Assembly: GCA_964542875.1 (NCBI GenBank)
Contig: CAZIWA010000076.1
Coordinates: forward strand, 1 to 26,524
DNA: 26,524 bases
Source of the DNA: CAZGOM01 sp964542875
GTDB taxonomy: Bacteria > Planctomycetota > Phycisphaerae > Phycisphaerales > Phycisphaeraceae
Direction: 5' to 3'
Below, piece by piece: positions 1 to 7,716 of the stretch. Numbering within the stretch: the first letter of the stretch is position 1; each line of letters starts with the position of its first letter. The position numbers and the translations under genes are program-made. The notes beneath the pieces were generated by a model. That model had not been told where the DNA came from. It made no database searches and was given only the letters and a program-made list of their open reading frames with translations.

Positions 1-1321
1 TGGACTTGGAGTTGACCAGTTCGGCGATCTTGATGGTTTCGCCCGGGTCCTTGGTGGCCATACGTTCCTGAACGGTCCGGCGGAGCTTGAGGAAGCCCTT
101 GCGCATTTCCTCAACAGCCAGTTCGTCCAGGGTACGCAGACGGCGGTTGCCCAGGTGGTCAATATCGTCGGTGTGGGCCTTGTTGCGGTTGCCACGCAGG
201 TCAAGGATGTAGTTAATGACCTGAACGAAGTCTTCGGCCCGGAGAGTCATTTCTGATTCCGGGATCTTGAGTTCGAACTTCCGGTTGATGCGGAAGCGGC
301 CGACCTTGCCGAGGCGGTAACGGTTGACGTCGAAGAACTTCTCAGCAAACAGCTGCCGGGCCTTGTCGACCTGAGGCGGGTTGCCGGTACGGAGCCGGGT
401 GTAAAGGTGGAGGAGCGCGATTTCGTGCTCGGTGACCTTCATGCCGGGGACGTCGAAGGAGCGTTCTTCGGCGATGGTGTTGAGAATGAGCTCGTCGGAC
501 GCGTCAGTGATGACGAGGATGTCCTTGAGTTCAGACGCGATGATCTTGTCGACGTTGGAGCCGATGGTGGCGCCAGCCTTGACCAGCTCTTCGCCCGTTT
601 CCTTATCGAAAATGGGGGCAGCGGCGAAGTGTTCCGCTTTGAGCTGGGTGACCTTGATCTTCTGCACGTTGTAGAACGCGCGAAGGAGCCCTTCCGTGGT
701 GGAAAGCTTCTCGTCGAGCGCACGAATGAACGTGGTCGCAGGGATCTTAGTGGATTGGTCGATACGCATCTGGAGGACGTCTTTTTTGGAGACTTCCAGT
801 TCAATCCAGGAGCCGCGCTCTGGGATAATGCGTGCCGAGTGGAGGGGGCGGTCGCCGTCATGGGCGGCGATGGAGAAGTCCACGCCCGGGGAACGGTGGA
901 GCTGGCTCACAATGACGCGTTCAGCGCCGTTGATGATGAACTCACCGCCACCCATCATGATGGGGACTTCGCCGAGGTAGATTTCCTCTTCGTGCGTTTC
1001 CGCGGCGTCCTTGCGGACAAGCCTGACGGTAATGCGTAGCGGATAACCATAGGTTAAACGCAGCTGACGGCATTCGTCAGGCGTGTAACGCGGTTCTTCC
1101 AGCTTGTAAGCGATGTACTCCAACTGCATGTTCCCGTCGTACGAGACGATGGGGAACACTTCGCGGAGAAGGGACTCCAGACCGATCGTGAGGTCGCGTT
1201 TTTCGACCTCGAAATCTTTCTGAAGGAAACGGTCATAGGCCGTCTGCTGGACCTCAACGAGGTTGGGGATAGATAGTGCATCCCCGCGCTTTGCATAGTT
1301 GCGCACGGTCTTCAATTGCAT
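1..1321 (-). CDS. rpoB: DNA-directed RNA polymerase subunit beta, N-terminal 440 residues (partial)
   Basis: This is the 5' part of rpoB; the gene runs off the left edge of the window. The product is the catalytic beta subunit of RNA polymerase. The translation starts MQLKTVRNYAKRGD and contains the typical beta-subunit blocks YLGEVPIMMGGGEFIINGAE, ERVIVSQLHRSPGV and, near the edge, DDIDHLGNRRLRTLDELAVE. By comparison with E. coli RpoB it breaks off just before rifampicin cluster I. The ATG lies at 1319-1321, behind a GAGGTG Shine-Dalgarno about 4 nt upstream. A good sigma-70-type promoter lies about 90 bp upstream. In many bacteria rpoB follows rplJ-rplL in one operon; here the next gene upstream is divergent lpxB, so rpoB has its own promoter. 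Family assignment is certain. Confidence 0.97.
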   Translation of the reverse strand, partial: MQLKTVRNYAKRGDALSIPNLVEVQQTAYDRFLQKDFEVEKRDLTIGLESLLREVFPIVSYDGNMQLEYIAYKLEEPRYTPDECRQLRLTYGYPLRITVRLVRKDAAETHEEEIYLGEVPIMMGGGEFIINGAERVIVSQLHRSPGVDFSIAAHDGDRPLHSARIIPERGSWIELEVSKKDVLQMRIDQSTKIPATTFIRALDEKLSTTEGLLRAFYNVQKIKVTQLKAEHFAAAPIFDKETGEELVKAGATIGSNVDKIIASELKDILVITDASDELILNTIAEERSFDVPGMKVTEHEIALLHLYTRLRTGNPPQVDKARQLFAEKFFDVNRYRLGKVGRFRINRKFELKIPESEMTLRAEDFVQVINYILDLRGNRNKAHTDDIDHLGNRRLRTLDELAVEEMRKGFLKLRRTVQERMATKDPGETIKIAELVNSKS

Positions 1322-1409
1322 CGATCACCTCGAGCAACAAGTCGTAAATTGTGAATTGTCAGCAGGTTGTGTTGCAACAACGTTTGAGCTGTCCACGTAG
1401 TAACGCAAT

Positions 1410-1438
1410 ATTATAGGGTTTTTCTCTGTCGACCACAA
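1410..1438 (-). promoter_or_regulatory. Sigma-70-type promoter of rpoB
   Basis: On the minus strand there is TTGTGG (1433-1438), a 17-bp spacer and a perfect TATAAT (1410-1415). Transcription would start near 1403, giving a leader of roughly 80 nt before the rpoB ATG. The A/T-tract palindrome AAAAAACGTTTTTT at 1452-1465 lies just upstream of the -35 and could act as an UP-like element. The boxes are seen in the sequence; promoter activity is inferred. Confidence 0.7.
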
Positions 1439-1479
1439 GCGCGTTGGTTGAAAAAAACGTTTTTTCTTGAGTATTGGTC

Positions 1480-1507
1480 TTGACTTTGGGCGACTTTTCG
1501 TTCTAAA
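1480..1507 (+). promoter_or_regulatory. Possible promoter towards lpxB
   Basis: TTGACT (1480-1485), a 16-bp spacer and TCTAAA (1502-1507) form a moderate sigma-70-like match facing lpxB, about 190 bp before its start. It sits back to back with the rpoB promoter, with the AAAAAACGTTTTTT palindrome between them. A second possible -10 (TATAAG, 1673-1678) lies closer to lpxB but lacks a good -35. Confidence 0.35.
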
Positions 1508-1629
1508 CCCCTTTTTGAAGGCGTAATAGAGATTTCCACAAAGTTTAAAACCAGCTCCGCGATTGGGGGTCTAAGGCGCAGAATTTTGCCCTGTGAGATG
1601 AACACGGGTCATGATAGGAGCGAAACTTC

Positions 1630-1677
1630 ATGAAAGATGCCGAGAGCAGTCAGATCAGTTACGATTCCTTCCTATAA
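1630..1677 (+). CDS. Possible 15-aa upstream ORF before lpxB
   Basis: A 15-codon ORF (MKDAESSQISYDSFL, then TAA) starts at an ATG preceded by TAGGAG with 9 nt spacing. It ends 21 bp before the annotated lpxB start, which itself has no visible Shine-Dalgarno. It could be a leader peptide or translation-coupling ORF, or chance. Evidence is only the ribosome-binding site and the position. Confidence 0.22.
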   Translation: MKDAESSQISYDSFL

Positions 1678-1698
1678 GTTCCACGCTCTGGCCTTTTA

Positions 1699-2922
1699 AT
1701 GCCCACAAATGACGTTTCCCATTCTGATGGCATGATCCTGCTCACCGCGTTTGAGCCTTCGGGCGATGCACTGGGTGCGGTGATGGCGCAGGAACTATTT
1801 AAGAGGCGGCCTGGAATCCGTATTGTGGCGCTTGGGGGGCCAAAAATGCGGGCGGCAGGCGTGGAGGTGATCGAAGAGACCACCGGCAAAGCGGTGATGC
1901 TGCTGGGGGCGGTCTCACAGGCCTGGACGCATTACCAGCGTTTACAACGACTTAAGGCATGGCTTAAAGGTAAGAAGATACTTGCGCATATTCCTGTTGA
2001 CAGTCCGGCGGCCAATTGGTCGATATGTGCCGCCGTTAGGGCGCATGATGCAAAGACACCCATTACGCATCTCGTGGCGCCTCAGCTTTGGGCCTGGGCG
2101 CCATGGCGCATTAAGAAACTCCGTCGATTGACCAATCATGTGATGTGCCTGTTGCCCTTTGAGCCGGACTGGTTTGGTGCTCGCGGGGTGACGGGCACGT
2201 TTGTCGGTCACCCGATGTTTGATGCGCATGCCGGCAAGACCCAGGCTTACAGCCATCACCTGCCGGGGGCAGCGGAGGATCGATCCCCGCTGCCTGACCC
2301 GGGCAAGCCGGGGTTGCGTCTGGCGCTGCTGCCGGGTTCACGCCCGGGCGAGTGGGCCAAGAACTGGCCGACCATGGTGACGGCGTTCGAAACCCTCAAG
2401 GCCAGGCACCCGGGCTTGCAGGGGGTGATTGCGTCCTATGACGAGAGGGCGGACCAGACCTTGCGCGCCATGACCCGGAAACTAACGGGCCAAGCCGGCA
2501 TGCCTGATGGGCTGACCAGCGTGATCAAGCGCACACAGGAAGTGCTGGCGTGGTCGGACGTGGTGCTTGTCGTCTCCGGTACGGCGACGCTTGAGGTGGC
2601 CATGCACCAAAAGCCAATGGTCGCGCTTTACAACACCGGCTGGCTGGGCTGGACACTGGTGGGGCAGTTCGTGGTCAAGACCCGGACGTTCACGTTGCCA
2701 AACATCATTGGCGAGTGGCAGACGGGCAAGCGGGCGGTGACGGAACTGGTGCCGCACTTTGGCGATCCCGCTCCGGTGGTGGCGAGGCTGGACCAGTTGA
2801 TCGGCGATGGGAAGGTCCGGCAGGAAGAAGTCGATCGCCTGGCCAAGGTGTGCTCGGCGTTTGCGGATGTATCGTTTATCGAGAAGGCACCGGAAACATT
2901 TCTGCGGGTGACGGGAATTTGA
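1699..2922 (+). CDS. lpxB: Lipid-A-disaccharide synthase
   Basis: LpxB joins UDP-2,3-diacylglucosamine and lipid X to make the lipid A disaccharide core at the inner membrane; it is a GT-B fold glycosyltransferase (CAZy GT19). The family signatures are visible: FEPSGD (residues 18-23), DSPAANW (101-107), VAPQLWAWAPWRIKK (126-140), LLPFEPDWF (151-159), FVGHPM (168-173), LLPGSRPGEW, and the nucleotide-sugar site SGTATLEVAMHQKPMV. Length is 407 aa, normal to slightly long. The N-terminus may be overextended: most LpxB proteins start a few residues before the EPSGD motif, which would favour the ATG at 1729. Neither start has a clear Shine-Dalgarno. The gene is convergent with the pseudopilin gene, 23 bp apart. 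It supports an outer membrane with lipid A. Confidence 0.93.
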   Translation: MPTNDVSHSDGMILLTAFEPSGDALGAVMAQELFKRRPGIRIVALGGPKMRAAGVEVIEETTGKAVMLLGAVSQAWTHYQRLQRLKAWLKGKKILAHIPVDSPAANWSICAAVRAHDAKTPITHLVAPQLWAWAPWRIKKLRRLTNHVMCLLPFEPDWFGARGVTGTFVGHPMFDAHAGKTQAYSHHLPGAAEDRSPLPDPGKPGLRLALLPGSRPGEWAKNWPTMVTAFETLKARHPGLQGVIASYDERADQTLRAMTRKLTGQAGMPDGLTSVIKRTQEVLAWSDVVLVVSGTATLEVAMHQKPMVALYNTGWLGWTLVGQFVVKTRTFTLPNIIGEWQTGKRAVTELVPHFGDPAPVVARLDQLIGDGKVRQEEVDRLAKVCSAFADVSFIEKAPETFLRVTGI

Positions 2923-2945
2923 AGATGGGGCTGGTCCTTGAGCCA

Positions 2946-3845
2946 TTATTGCGCAGCGTCGTATAGCCTCCAGGTGTTGCGGCTGGCGTCAGTGTAGGTA
3001 TTGCTGTAGGTGTTGGCGTCATTGGAGGGGAGTTGAGTCATATAGCTGGCGCCGGGGTCGTACATCCATTTGGCGTGGCCGTCGTACCAGAGGCGGTTGA
3101 TGCCGATGTAGCGCTCGGGGTTGTAATGCGAGTAGTTGCGCCAGGCGGGGTCGGGGTGATAGGGGCCTTGGACGAAGTCGACCACGGCGACGTTGTTATT
3201 GAGGCCGTCGATGTTCCATTTGCCGTTGTTAAGGAAGGAGCCGTTCATGCCGCCCAGAGAGCGGTAGGCGTACCCGCCGCGCATGGATGTGGCCAGGTCG
3301 CCGGCGGTTTTCCATTGGTTGGCGAGGAGGGAATTGTTGTTGAACCATTGCCCCGGACCGTAGCCCCAGTTGGTGGTGGCGCCCATGAAGCGGCCTCTGC
3401 GTTCGGCAGGGCACCAGAAGATTTTTGCGCCGGTGAGGTTGTAGGGAATGAACTCGGTGGCCCAGATGAGGCCCAGGCCATGCCAGGTGAAGTCGTCGGC
3501 GTTTTGGCTCTTGTCAAAGCGGAGGCCAGGGCCTGAGGGTTCGTGGGACCAGACAGTTGTTGCGCCGCCGGGGCCGATGGATTTGTACAGGCCGCGGCCG
3601 AGCTTGCCCTGGGGGTTGTGAGCGTTTCCGGGGATGTTGTTTTTATAGGCGCTGGCATAAGTGGCGATGGCTACGCCGATCTGACGTTGATTGGCGAGGC
3701 AGGCGGTTTTGTAGGTTTCATCCCGGGCTTTTCCGAGCACGGGAAGGAGGACGCTGACGAGGACCGCGGTAATGGCGATGACCACGAGCATTTCAACCAG
3801 AGTGAAAGCCCGAAAAAGCGTGCGATGTTTCGATGTGATCATCAT
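2946..3845 (-). CDS. Pseudopilin-like protein (type II secretion/type IV pilin N-terminal domain)
   Basis: A 299-aa protein with a short basic leader (MMITSKHRTLFRA) followed by FTLVEMLVVIAITAVLVSVL, the prepilin cleavage/methylation motif and hydrophobic helix. Cleavage would fall at Ala13|Phe14, with Glu at +5; Ala replaces the usual Gly at -1. The C-terminal part is a globular, Trp/Tyr/Asn-rich domain with a late LWYDGHAKWMYDP block, as in the planctomycete pseudopilin-like families (DUF1559/H-X9-DG type). Such proteins occur in large numbers in planctomycetes and their cargo or assembly role is unknown. The gene has its own promoter and palindrome (3915-3953) and is separate from the DUF4132 cluster upstream. 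Confidence 0.88.
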   Translation of the reverse strand: MMITSKHRTLFRAFTLVEMLVVIAITAVLVSVLLPVLGKARDETYKTACLANQRQIGVAIATYASAYKNNIPGNAHNPQGKLGRGLYKSIGPGGATTVWSHEPSGPGLRFDKSQNADDFTWHGLGLIWATEFIPYNLTGAKIFWCPAERRGRFMGATTNWGYGPGQWFNNNSLLANQWKTAGDLATSMRGGYAYRSLGGMNGSFLNNGKWNIDGLNNNVAVVDFVQGPYHPDPAWRNYSHYNPERYIGINRLWYDGHAKWMYDPGASYMTQLPSNDANTYSNTYTDASRNTWRLYDAAQ

Positions 3846-3914
3846 CGGGATTTGCCCTGACTGAGTAGAAACAAAATTGAAAGACGCTTAAGCGGGAGAT
3901 GAGCGACGCGATGG

Positions 3915-3953
3915 TATTGTCATGACAATATGTGGTGAAACGGCGAGTGTCAA
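3915..3953 (-). promoter_or_regulatory. Promoter with -10 embedded in a 16-bp perfect palindrome
   Basis: On the minus strand a consensus TTGACA (3948-3953) is followed by a 17-bp spacer and TATTGT (3925-3930). The -10 is the left half of the perfect palindrome TATTGTCATGACAATA (3915-3930). This drives the pseudopilin gene, with a leader of about 70 nt. A dimeric repressor on the palindrome would block the -10. The boxes and symmetry are seen; the regulator is unknown. Confidence 0.68.
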
Positions 3954-3979
3954 TAGTTTGTGATTTTTTAAAGCTGATG

Positions 3980-6583
3980 TTACTGCCGAATTTGGCGCGT
4001 AATGCTGGTGTCGGTGATTTTGTCGTCCGCGGCGAGCATGATGGCTTTGCTGATGATGACTGAGAGGGTGGAGTCGCCTTCAAAGGGAAGATAGATGGAG
4101 CCCGCGGTTTTGCCTGCGGCCGCGGAGGGGACGATGCAGAGGTATTGATTATTCGGCTGCATCTGAATGTTTCCCGACCCAAGGTGGATTTTATAGGTGT
4201 GCAGCTTGCCTTTGACGATGAGCCATTTGTCTTCGAATGAACAGACCTGCGCGATCTTGAGTCGGGGAACGATGGTTTGGAGAAGCTCCCTGCGGGTGAT
4301 GGCCGATGCGGAAAGATCGCCGAAGGAATAATCGTGCCAGTAGTTGGTGTAGCGCTGGTCTGAGCCGGAGTCCGTCCAGTTGGGGTCGTTGGCCACGCTG
4401 GAGACGCCGACGAAGAGGTCGACATCACGCATCACTTCGCTAAGCACCAGCGGCGGGATGGAAGCCAGCGGTAGAGGCGTGTTCCGGTCGTTGACTTGAT
4501 AGAACCGGACCTGGTCGGTGGCAAGGTGAAGGAAGACGCCGGAAGGGCCGGTGCCGGTGGCGATGGGCTGTACCCAGTATTCGGCGACAAGACCGTGGAC
4601 CGGGAGGGGTTTGATGGCGTTGCCGGCGCCGGTGTCAGCGCTTTGGATGTGGAGGTCAAAGCCCCAGCCGCGGGCGTCGCAGAGGGCTTTGAACTGGTGT
4701 TGCCGGATGATGTGCGCAGCGAACCGGTTGGAGTAATTGTGGGTACGGGTTTCGGCATCGGTGAGGAGGTAGACCTCACGGTGGGCTTGTTTGAAGGGCT
4801 GGACGATTTGCTGGGATTCGATCCACCTCCGCCAGGCCAGGGCTGAGGCAGGGGGCTCAAAGAGCGGGTGCCAGAGCTTGACGGTGGAGTCATCCGCAGG
4901 CGATACGCCGTTGCCTGAGGAATCGATGAGCGTGCCTTCGCGTACGATTGCAGAGAAGCCGGTTACGCCGGGTTGATCGGGCAGGAAAAACCAGACAAGC
5001 CGGCTGGCGAGCGTGCCGACAAGGGGATGGCCAGCGATGTATTTTTTCCATTCCGGAAATGACCAGGACCGGCCCGTGAGATAGGTGGATTCCAGCCTGG
5101 ATTTTTGGATGCGCAGGATGCTTTGGGCTTCCTTGGCGGTTTTCGTGAGGTCTTTAAGCCGCGCAGCATGGTCGGTTTTCACCTGGGCGGGGATGGAAGC
5201 CTGGGTTTTGCCGGAATCGAGCGTCCAACCGAAGGAGATGGTTTCGCTTGCGTCGACCTGGAAGGTGCATCGGGCAGAGCCAAACTCGATGGTGGTTTTG
5301 CCTTGGCTGTCGAGGTTGTAGGTGGGGACGATCATGTCCGCCATTTGTTCCTGGGTGATGCCAAGGACGGCGGCTGCGTCGTTGAAGGCTTTGTAGAGGA
5401 GTTTTTGAGCCTGAACGTACTTCACTTTGTTTCGGGCGATATCCAGTTGGACGAGGCCTTCGGGGGTGGCGTCGTCACTGAGGGCGATGATGCAGGCGTT
5501 GCCGACGATGCCGGAGCGGCAGCCGAAGTTGGGGATTTTGATGTAGGCACTGATGATGGCGCTGCCGATGGCCCGGGTGAGGTCGGAGCGTTTGAGTGCG
5601 CCGGCGGCGAAGACGATGCCGCGGAGAATGAGGGAGTTGTCCGGGTCGAGCAATTTGGCGGCCAGGTCGGGTGTGAGGTGCCCGGCGATGTGTTCTTCAC
5701 GGGAGCCCTGGTCGTAATAGTCGATTGCAGGGATGGGCGCAGAACGGGGGAGGTCCAGCGCCTGGAGCCATTGGATGGCGGCGGCGGAGAAGGTGTCGTC
5801 GCCGATGTCTTTGATGAGGGCGACGGCTTTTTTCCGCCAGGCGTTGGAGGGCCGGTTGGTTTTCTGGGACTTGGCATGTTCCAGCAGCGAGGCCCATTTG
5901 GTGCGCTGGGGTGTCGTTAACGATTCAAGGTGGGTCAGGGCAAGATCTGCCCAGGCGTCGCCGGGTTTGAGTGGGATCGTGTCGGAAGGCGCGGTGGTGC
6001 CAAGCAGGGAGTCGATGGAATCAAGGATGGGTTGGGCATCCTTGGCCCGCTGCAGCTTTTTTTGGATGTTGGCCTGGATGTGGCCGGCCAGCAGGGTGAG
6101 CTGGGTTTTGGTTTCATCCGGCAAAGGAGCGGTCTGGGCATAAAGGATCAGCGGGCGCAGAAAGATATGTTCGTTGGAGATCCGGTGCCCGCGGGAGATG
6201 GGCTGGGCGATGTCTTGAACGATTTGGGTGAATTCCTGGGGTGCAAAGTCCAGTTGGGTTTGGCTCAGACGACTGCGCAGGCGACTTAAGGCATTACCGA
6301 CACTGAGTTGATAGGTGAGGCCGCGAACGTCTTTGAGCAAGGCGGTCATGATCGCAATCGGATCGCTGATTTTGGCCGCGGGATCAAGAGCCTGCGAACG
6401 GGAAACCTGGAGCAGTATGGCTTTTTTAAGCGCAGGCTCCAGCGCGAGGATGGTTTGAAAAGCGGGAAGTGCTTCGGCGTCGTTTGCGGTGAAAGAGAGG
6501 CTTTGGCCTTGGGCAGCTTCTTTAATGAGCGCTTCGATATAAGGCTGCGCGGCTGATGGGGTATCGATGGCGGGTGAGGACAT
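3980..6583 (-). CDS. DUF4132-type protein (YehI/MolR-like), function unknown
   Basis: An 867-aa soluble protein with no signal peptide or membrane helix. The N-terminal half is alpha-helical repeat-like (about 1-420, similar in style to DUF5724). The centre (about 430-640) reads like the DUF4132 domain of the E. coli YehI/MolR family: a beta-rich entry, then RIQKSRLESTYLTGRSWSF, EWKKYIAGHPLVGTLASRLVW. The C-terminal part (about 720-865) has FVGVSSVANDPNWTDSG, YWHDYSFGDLSASAITRREL and HTYKIHLGSGNIQM, matching the conserved tail (DUF7737-like) of this family. E. coli homologues sit near a MoxR ATPase and vWA proteins; none is adjacent here. The gene lies 29 bp after the Gly-Gly protein and is probably co-transcribed with it and the LURP-one gene. 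Shine-Dalgarno is weak (CGGAA). Biochemical function is unknown; family call is fairly sure. Confidence 0.85.
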   Translation of the reverse strand: MSSPAIDTPSAAQPYIEALIKEAAQGQSLSFTANDAEALPAFQTILALEPALKKAILLQVSRSQALDPAAKISDPIAIMTALLKDVRGLTYQLSVGNALSRLRSRLSQTQLDFAPQEFTQIVQDIAQPISRGHRISNEHIFLRPLILYAQTAPLPDETKTQLTLLAGHIQANIQKKLQRAKDAQPILDSIDSLLGTTAPSDTIPLKPGDAWADLALTHLESLTTPQRTKWASLLEHAKSQKTNRPSNAWRKKAVALIKDIGDDTFSAAAIQWLQALDLPRSAPIPAIDYYDQGSREEHIAGHLTPDLAAKLLDPDNSLILRGIVFAAGALKRSDLTRAIGSAIISAYIKIPNFGCRSGIVGNACIIALSDDATPEGLVQLDIARNKVKYVQAQKLLYKAFNDAAAVLGITQEQMADMIVPTYNLDSQGKTTIEFGSARCTFQVDASETISFGWTLDSGKTQASIPAQVKTDHAARLKDLTKTAKEAQSILRIQKSRLESTYLTGRSWSFPEWKKYIAGHPLVGTLASRLVWFFLPDQPGVTGFSAIVREGTLIDSSGNGVSPADDSTVKLWHPLFEPPASALAWRRWIESQQIVQPFKQAHREVYLLTDAETRTHNYSNRFAAHIIRQHQFKALCDARGWGFDLHIQSADTGAGNAIKPLPVHGLVAEYWVQPIATGTGPSGVFLHLATDQVRFYQVNDRNTPLPLASIPPLVLSEVMRDVDLFVGVSSVANDPNWTDSGSDQRYTNYWHDYSFGDLSASAITRRELLQTIVPRLKIAQVCSFEDKWLIVKGKLHTYKIHLGSGNIQMQPNNQYLCIVPSAAAGKTAGSIYLPFEGDSTLSVIISKAIMLAADDKITDTSITRQIRQ

Positions 6584-6612
6584 TGAAGGTTCCGGAGCGG
6601 TTTTGAGGAAGA

Positions 6613-6996
6613 TCAGCCGCCAACAAGGGGGGTAAGCCGGAGGAAGGTGACGGTGGTGGCGTGCGTGAGAATGAGAGGTTCGTCCAGGGAATCAGCTTGT
6701 TTGTCGTCGATCAGCACGAGAAAGCGGTTGGCTTCGAAAGCCTGGCAGGCTTTTTCGAATTGGGGCCGCCAATCGAGAAGTTTCGTTGTTTTGAGGCTGT
6801 TTAGGATTTGTTCGATGGGGCCGGGGCTGACGAGGGGGTGGGTGGGGGAGCCGCCTTGGTTTTTGTCCTGGACTTCCTGGTAGACGCGTTCACGGATGAT
6901 TTGGCGGACGGTGATTTCCTCGGTGGGAAAGGAGAGCGTGACCGCGGGTGAGCGATCGCCGGTGATGGCTTGGTCTGTGAAGGAAAGAGTGGGCAT
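6613..6996 (-). CDS. Candidate ubiquitin-like (beta-grasp) small protein ending in Gly-Gly
   Basis: A 127-aa protein starting MPTLSFTDQAITG. The start is fixed by a GGAGG Shine-Dalgarno 8 nt before the ATG at 6994-6996; a longer reading frame to 7074 exists but lacks a ribosome-binding site. The layout fits a beta-grasp fold: strand (PTLSFTDQ), strand (PAVTLSFP), helix (TVRQIIRERVYQEVQ), a variable insert, a second helix (WRPQFEKACQAFEA), strand FLVLIDDKQ, a LDEPLIL turn, and the final strand TTVTFLRLTPLVGG with the stop directly after the two glycines. That ending resembles MoaD/ThiS and processed ubiquitin. It sits between a LURP-one gene (105 bp) and the DUF4132 gene (29 bp). No E1-like, JAB or sulfur-transfer gene is in the window. 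That it is a real gene is nearly sure; the fold and tail function are inference. Confidence 0.78.
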   Translation of the reverse strand: MPTLSFTDQAITGDRSPAVTLSFPTEEITVRQIIRERVYQEVQDKNQGGSPTHPLVSPGPIEQILNSLKTTKLLDWRPQFEKACQAFEANRFLVLIDDKQADSLDEPLILTHATTVTFLRLTPLVGG

Positions 6997-7049
6997 GCGC
7001 AGAGCCTCCAGGATGGTTTTAGTTATACCGGGGGCGTGGTGACAGCGGT

Positions 7050-7074
7050 ATGGCATGCGGTTTGGGAATGCCAT
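7050..7074 (-). repeat. Inverted repeat between the LURP-one and Gly-Gly genes
   Basis: ATGGCAT (7050-7056) and ATGCCAT (7068-7074) form a 7-bp stem around an 11-nt loop in the 105-bp gap of the minus-strand cluster. There is no T-tract, so it is not a classical terminator; it could be an mRNA-processing or stability hairpin that sets the relative dose of the downstream genes. Confidence 0.35.
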
Positions 7075-7101
7075 TGCGGGCCATGTGAAATGCGGCCGCG
7101 G

Positions 7102-7587
7102 TCAGTTTTTCTTTTCGTGACAGGCCATGTCGATGACGACGGTACTGGCGAGGATGAGGATGTCGTAGTTTGGCGTGGAGACATCAACGCCATAAGTGTC
7201 TGACCAGGAAAGCCAGGTTTTGGAAACATTGGCGATGGGCTGGCCGAATCGGTAGAAGGTGTATTCCTTGTCCAGGAAGTCGCCTTTGGCTTCAATATCG
7301 TTTGGCCCGGGGATGTCGACGGTGAATTTACAGCTAAGGAAGGTGAAGAGGTGCTTTTTCACCACCGCATAGAGCTGGCCTTTTTCGTAAAGCTCATAGG
7401 TGGGGCCCCAGGAGAGAAGTTTTTGCCTGATGAAGGCGAGCTCGTTGCCCTGCATGTCCTGAAACGAGAGCTGATTGCCCAGGCTGAAGGCTTTGCCGTC
7501 GACATAAAAGCGTTCGTTACCGTGCTCGTCCTTGATGATGAAGTCGTCGCCCCAGCTAAAGAGCTTTTGTTTCATGATGTAGCGCAT
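7102..7587 (-). CDS. LURP-one-related (LOR/YxjI-type) protein
   Basis: A 161-aa protein reading MRYIMKQKLFSWGDDFIIKD, then repeated antiparallel strand pairs (ERFYVDGKAFSLGNQLSFQD, QKLLSWGPTYELYEKGQLYA, PIANVSKTWLSWSDTYGVDV). This is the LURP-one-related family (DUF567), a tubby-like beta-barrel around a central helix; the last hydrophobic segment (DILILASTVVIDMAC) is the expected C-terminal helix. Bacterial members have unknown roles, often proposed to bind lipid or membrane. Shine-Dalgarno GGAG lies 7 nt before the ATG. It is first in the minus-strand cluster with the Gly-Gly protein and the DUF4132 protein. The family is confident, the role is not. Confidence 0.87.
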   Translation of the reverse strand: MRYIMKQKLFSWGDDFIIKDEHGNERFYVDGKAFSLGNQLSFQDMQGNELAFIRQKLLSWGPTYELYEKGQLYAVVKKHLFTFLSCKFTVDIPGPNDIEAKGDFLDKEYTFYRFGQPIANVSKTWLSWSDTYGVDVSTPNYDILILASTVVIDMACHEKKN

Positions 7588-7716
7588 GGCGGGTCTCCCG
7601 GGTAAGTGTTGGCGCTATCGTATAGGAATGCCACATTCGCAAGCGGAAGAAGCGTGTTGTTTTTTCGCGATTGTGAGATGAGGTTTTGTGCTGAGCCGGC
7701 TTGAACCTTTGGGGGG

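Noticed and set aside
407..1039. 210-aa plus-strand ORF
   Set aside because: Antisense to rpoB, which is certain from its conserved blocks.
6997..7074. 26-residue N-terminal extension of the Gly-Gly protein
   Set aside because: No Shine-Dalgarno and it overlaps the intergenic hairpin; the GGAGG-preceded ATG at 6994-6996 is far better.
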